Origin: Leucobacter komagatae
Lineage (GTDB): Bacteria; Actinomycetota; Actinomycetes; Actinomycetales; Microbacteriaceae
Direction: 5' to 3'
DNA: 64,000 bases
Assembly (NCBI RefSeq): GCF_000834055.1
Contig: NZ_JXSQ01000005.1
Span: 1-64,000 of the forward strand
Notes under the pieces: generated by a model
Databases searched by the model: none
Seen by the model: only the letters and a program-made list of their open reading frames with translations
Told to the model about the DNA's origin: nothing
Shown: one piece after another, positions 62,386 through 64,000 of the stretch
Position numbering within the stretch: position 1 is the stretch's first letter
How the letters are laid out: each line of letters begins with the position of its first letter
Translations under genes and position numbers: made by a program

Positions 62386-63810
62386 ATGTTCAAGACTCCG
62401 CAGGAAGTCATCGACTATATCCGCGAAACCGATGTCAAGTTTCTCGACATCCGGTTCACCGATCTCCCAGGTGTGCAGCAGCACTTCAATATCCCTGCGA
62501 GCACGGTAGACCTCGATTTCTTCGAGGTTGGACAGATGTTCGACGGCTCCTCGATCCGCGGCTTCGCCACGATCGCTGAGTCCGACATGCAGCTCATCCC
62601 CGATGTCACCACCGCGTACATCGACCAGTTCCGCGCCGAGCGCACGCTCATCATGGTGTTTGACATTTACAACCCCCGCACCGGCGAGATCTACTCGAAG
62701 GATCCGCGCCAGGTAGCGAAGAAGGCCGAGCAGTTCCTCGCGTCGACCGGAATCGCCGACACCGCCTTCTTCGCGCCGGAGGCCGAGTTCTACATTCTCG
62801 ATTCGGTCCGCTACGAGACCACTCCGCGCCGCACCTTCTACGAAATTGACTCGGAAGAGGCGCACTGGAACTCCGCAACGAAGTACGAGGGCGGCAACCT
62901 GGGCAACACGACCCCGCTCAAGGGCGGCTACTTCCCGGTCTCCCCCGTCGACAAGCAGGCAGACCTGCGCGACGATATCTCGCTTCGCCTCATTGAGGCT
63001 GGCCTCCACCTCGAGCGTGCACACCACGAGGTTGGCGCGCCCGGCCAGGCCGAGATCAACTACCGCTTCGACACGATGGTGTCGGCCGCTGACGACGTGC
63101 TGAAGTTCAAGTACATCGTCAAGAACACCGCTGAGCTGTGGGGCAAGACCGCCACGTTCATGCCGAAGCCCGTCTTCGGTGACAACGGCTCGGGCATGCA
63201 CACCCACATGTCGCTCTGGCAGAACGGCGAGCCACTGTTCTACGACGAGAACGGCTACGCAGGCCTTTCGGACGTCGCACGCTGGTTCATCGGCGGCATC
63301 CTCAAGCACGCACCGTCGCTCCTCGCGTTCACGAACCCGACGATCAACAGCTACCGCCGCCTCGTAAAGGGCTACGAAGCACCGGTAAACCTCGCGTACT
63401 CGGCCGGCAACCGCTCGGCAGCGATCCGCATCCCGCTCACCGGTTCGAACCCGAAGGCGAAGCGCATCGAGTTCCGCGCCCCTGATGCTTCGGGCAACCC
63501 GTACCTCGCGTTCGCCGCGCAGCTCATGGCGGGCATCGATGGCATCCGCAACCGCATCGAGCCCGGTGAGCCGATCGACAAGGATCTCTACGAGCTCCCC
63601 CCGGAGGAAGCCGCGAGCATCCCCCAGGTTCCTGGCTCGCTCTCTGAGGCGCTCAGCGCGCTTGAGGCGGATCACGCGTACCTCCTCGAGGGTGGCGTCT
63701 TCACCGAGGAGCTCATCCAGACCTGGATTTCGTTGAAGAACGAGACAGAGATCATGCCGATGGCGATCCGCCCTCACCCGTACGAGTTCGAGCTCTACTA
63801 CGGCGTCTAG
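62386..63810 (+). CDS. glnA: glutamine synthetase type I
   Basis: 474 residues from the ATG at 62386, with GTGAGGAT upstream. Glutamine synthetase makes glutamine from glutamate, ammonia and ATP. Signatures: [20 protein letters not shown], the catalytic-loop [18 protein letters not shown] (ATP site), and NRSAAIRIP (glutamate site). [12 protein letters not shown] carries the Tyr that is adenylylated by GlnE in type I-beta enzymes. It follows RDD but has its own promoter region with a GlnR-type box. Confidence 0.97.
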   Translation: MFKTPQEVIDYIRETDVKFLDIRFTDLPGVQQHFNIPASTVDLDFFEVGQMFDGSSIRGFATIAESDMQLIPDVTTAYIDQFRAERTLIMVFDIYNPRTGEIYSKDPRQVAKKAEQFLASTGIADTAFFAPEAEFYILDSVRYETTPRRTFYEIDSEEAHWNSATKYEGGNLGNTTPLKGGYFPVSPVDKQADLRDDISLRLIEAGLHLERAHHEVGAPGQAEINYRFDTMVSAADDVLKFKYIVKNTAELWGKTATFMPKPVFGDNGSGMHTHMSLWQNGEPLFYDENGYAGLSDVARWFIGGILKHAPSLLAFTNPTINSYRRLVKGYEAPVNLAYSAGNRSAAIRIPLTGSNPKAKRIEFRAPDASGNPYLAFAAQLMAGIDGIRNRIEPGEPIDKDLYELPPEEAASIPQVPGSLSEALSALEADHAYLLEGGVFTEELIQTWISLKNETEIMPMAIRPHPYEFELYYGV

Positions 63811-63942
63811 TGAGGCTTGCGCGCGTCGCCCGCGGCCTGAGTCCGCTGGCGGCGAGCTGCGCGCGCAGGCGTACACCGGCCCGGATAGTGCACGAAAACG
63901 CCTCCAGAGGGCTCACAGCGCGCTTATAGGGCACACATCGAC

Positions 63943-63990
63943 CACAGAGGAGCCCCTCTCCGGCTAATGCCAGGGAGGGGCTCCTCTGTG
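63943..63990. terminator. terminator downstream of glnA
   Basis: A perfect 16-bp stem (CACAGAGGAGCCCCTC and its complement) with a 16-nt loop, followed by TTGTT. It lies 130 nt after the glnA stop, and the DNA between shows no gene. Confidence 0.85.
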
Positions 63991-64000
63991 TTGTTCGTCT

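Noticed and set aside
62344-63876. 510-codon open frame opposite glnA
   Set aside because: Antisense shadow of glutamine synthetase; no start signals or motifs.

Overview
The window is high-GC DNA from a Gram-positive actinobacterium. Several family markers occur only or mainly in Actinobacteria: SepH (DUF3071), DUF3000, DUF3093, DUF3159, DUF3710, DUF4191, DUF4193 and DUF7455. There is also a PAC2 protein next to the principal sigma factor, a separate ParC/ParE topoisomerase IV, and a Gly-Cys-Val tRNA cluster. The overall look fits Microbacteriaceae (a Leucobacter-like genome is my best guess, from impression only). Many genes seem to be read from leaderless mRNAs: a TANNNT -10 hexamer lies 6-7 nt before an ATG or GTG, with no Shine-Dalgarno.

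Layout. 1-7.1 kb: the 3'-truncated end of a TPM-domain membrane protein, a DUF1304 protein, RidA, a sortase-anchored surface protein lying between two identical tRNA-Gly genes, tRNA-Cys, two tRNA-Val, and a membrane protein with an HELLH zinc-peptidase motif. 7.3-11.3 kb is accessory in character: an ArsR-SRPBCC-SnoaL-TfoX-DUF2461 operon, a chimeric remnant of a relaxase, and a DUF892 stress-protein unit. 11.3-20.9 kb: a FAD oxidoreductase, a threonine/serine dehydratase with an apparent frameshift in a C6 run, an Rv0909-like small protein, MgtE, a divergent TetR/MFS pair, ZapE with a PemK-like protein, and an alpha/beta hydrolase. 20.9-28.4 kb: DUF3000 and RNase D, thiolase and a FadB-type multifunctional enzyme (fatty-acid beta-oxidation), and Dxs. 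28.4-31 kb: a Fic-domain gene with a long extra C-terminus, flanked by non-coding DNA and preceded by inverted repeats; it looks like an insertion between dxs and acnA.

31-42 kb is housekeeping: aconitase, DUF3159/DUF3710, Dut, DUF3093, DUF4193, SepH, a phosphodiesterase and ParC. 42-50 kb: an ankyrin lipoprotein, then a LuxR-type regulator divergent from a five-gene run (SulP transporter, GAP-family protein, SHOCT protein, DUF1254/1214 protein, tyrosine phosphatase) that may be one functional unit. 50-64 kb: EamA transporter, ParE, DUF7455, a lipoprotein, SigA, PAC2, Lpd and SucB (2-oxoglutarate dehydrogenase E3 and E2), a coding-like stretch without a usable start, DUF4191, RDD and GlnA with a GlnR-type box upstream.

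I did not find CRISPR arrays, complete insertion sequences, rRNA genes or a recognised anti-phage cassette. The most interesting items are the Fic protein with its unassigned C-terminus, the relaxase/MmpS-like chimera, the C6 frameshift, the 60-bp palindrome at 49.7 kb, the GlnR box and the leaderless promoter pattern. All family assignments are from recalled motifs, not from searches.
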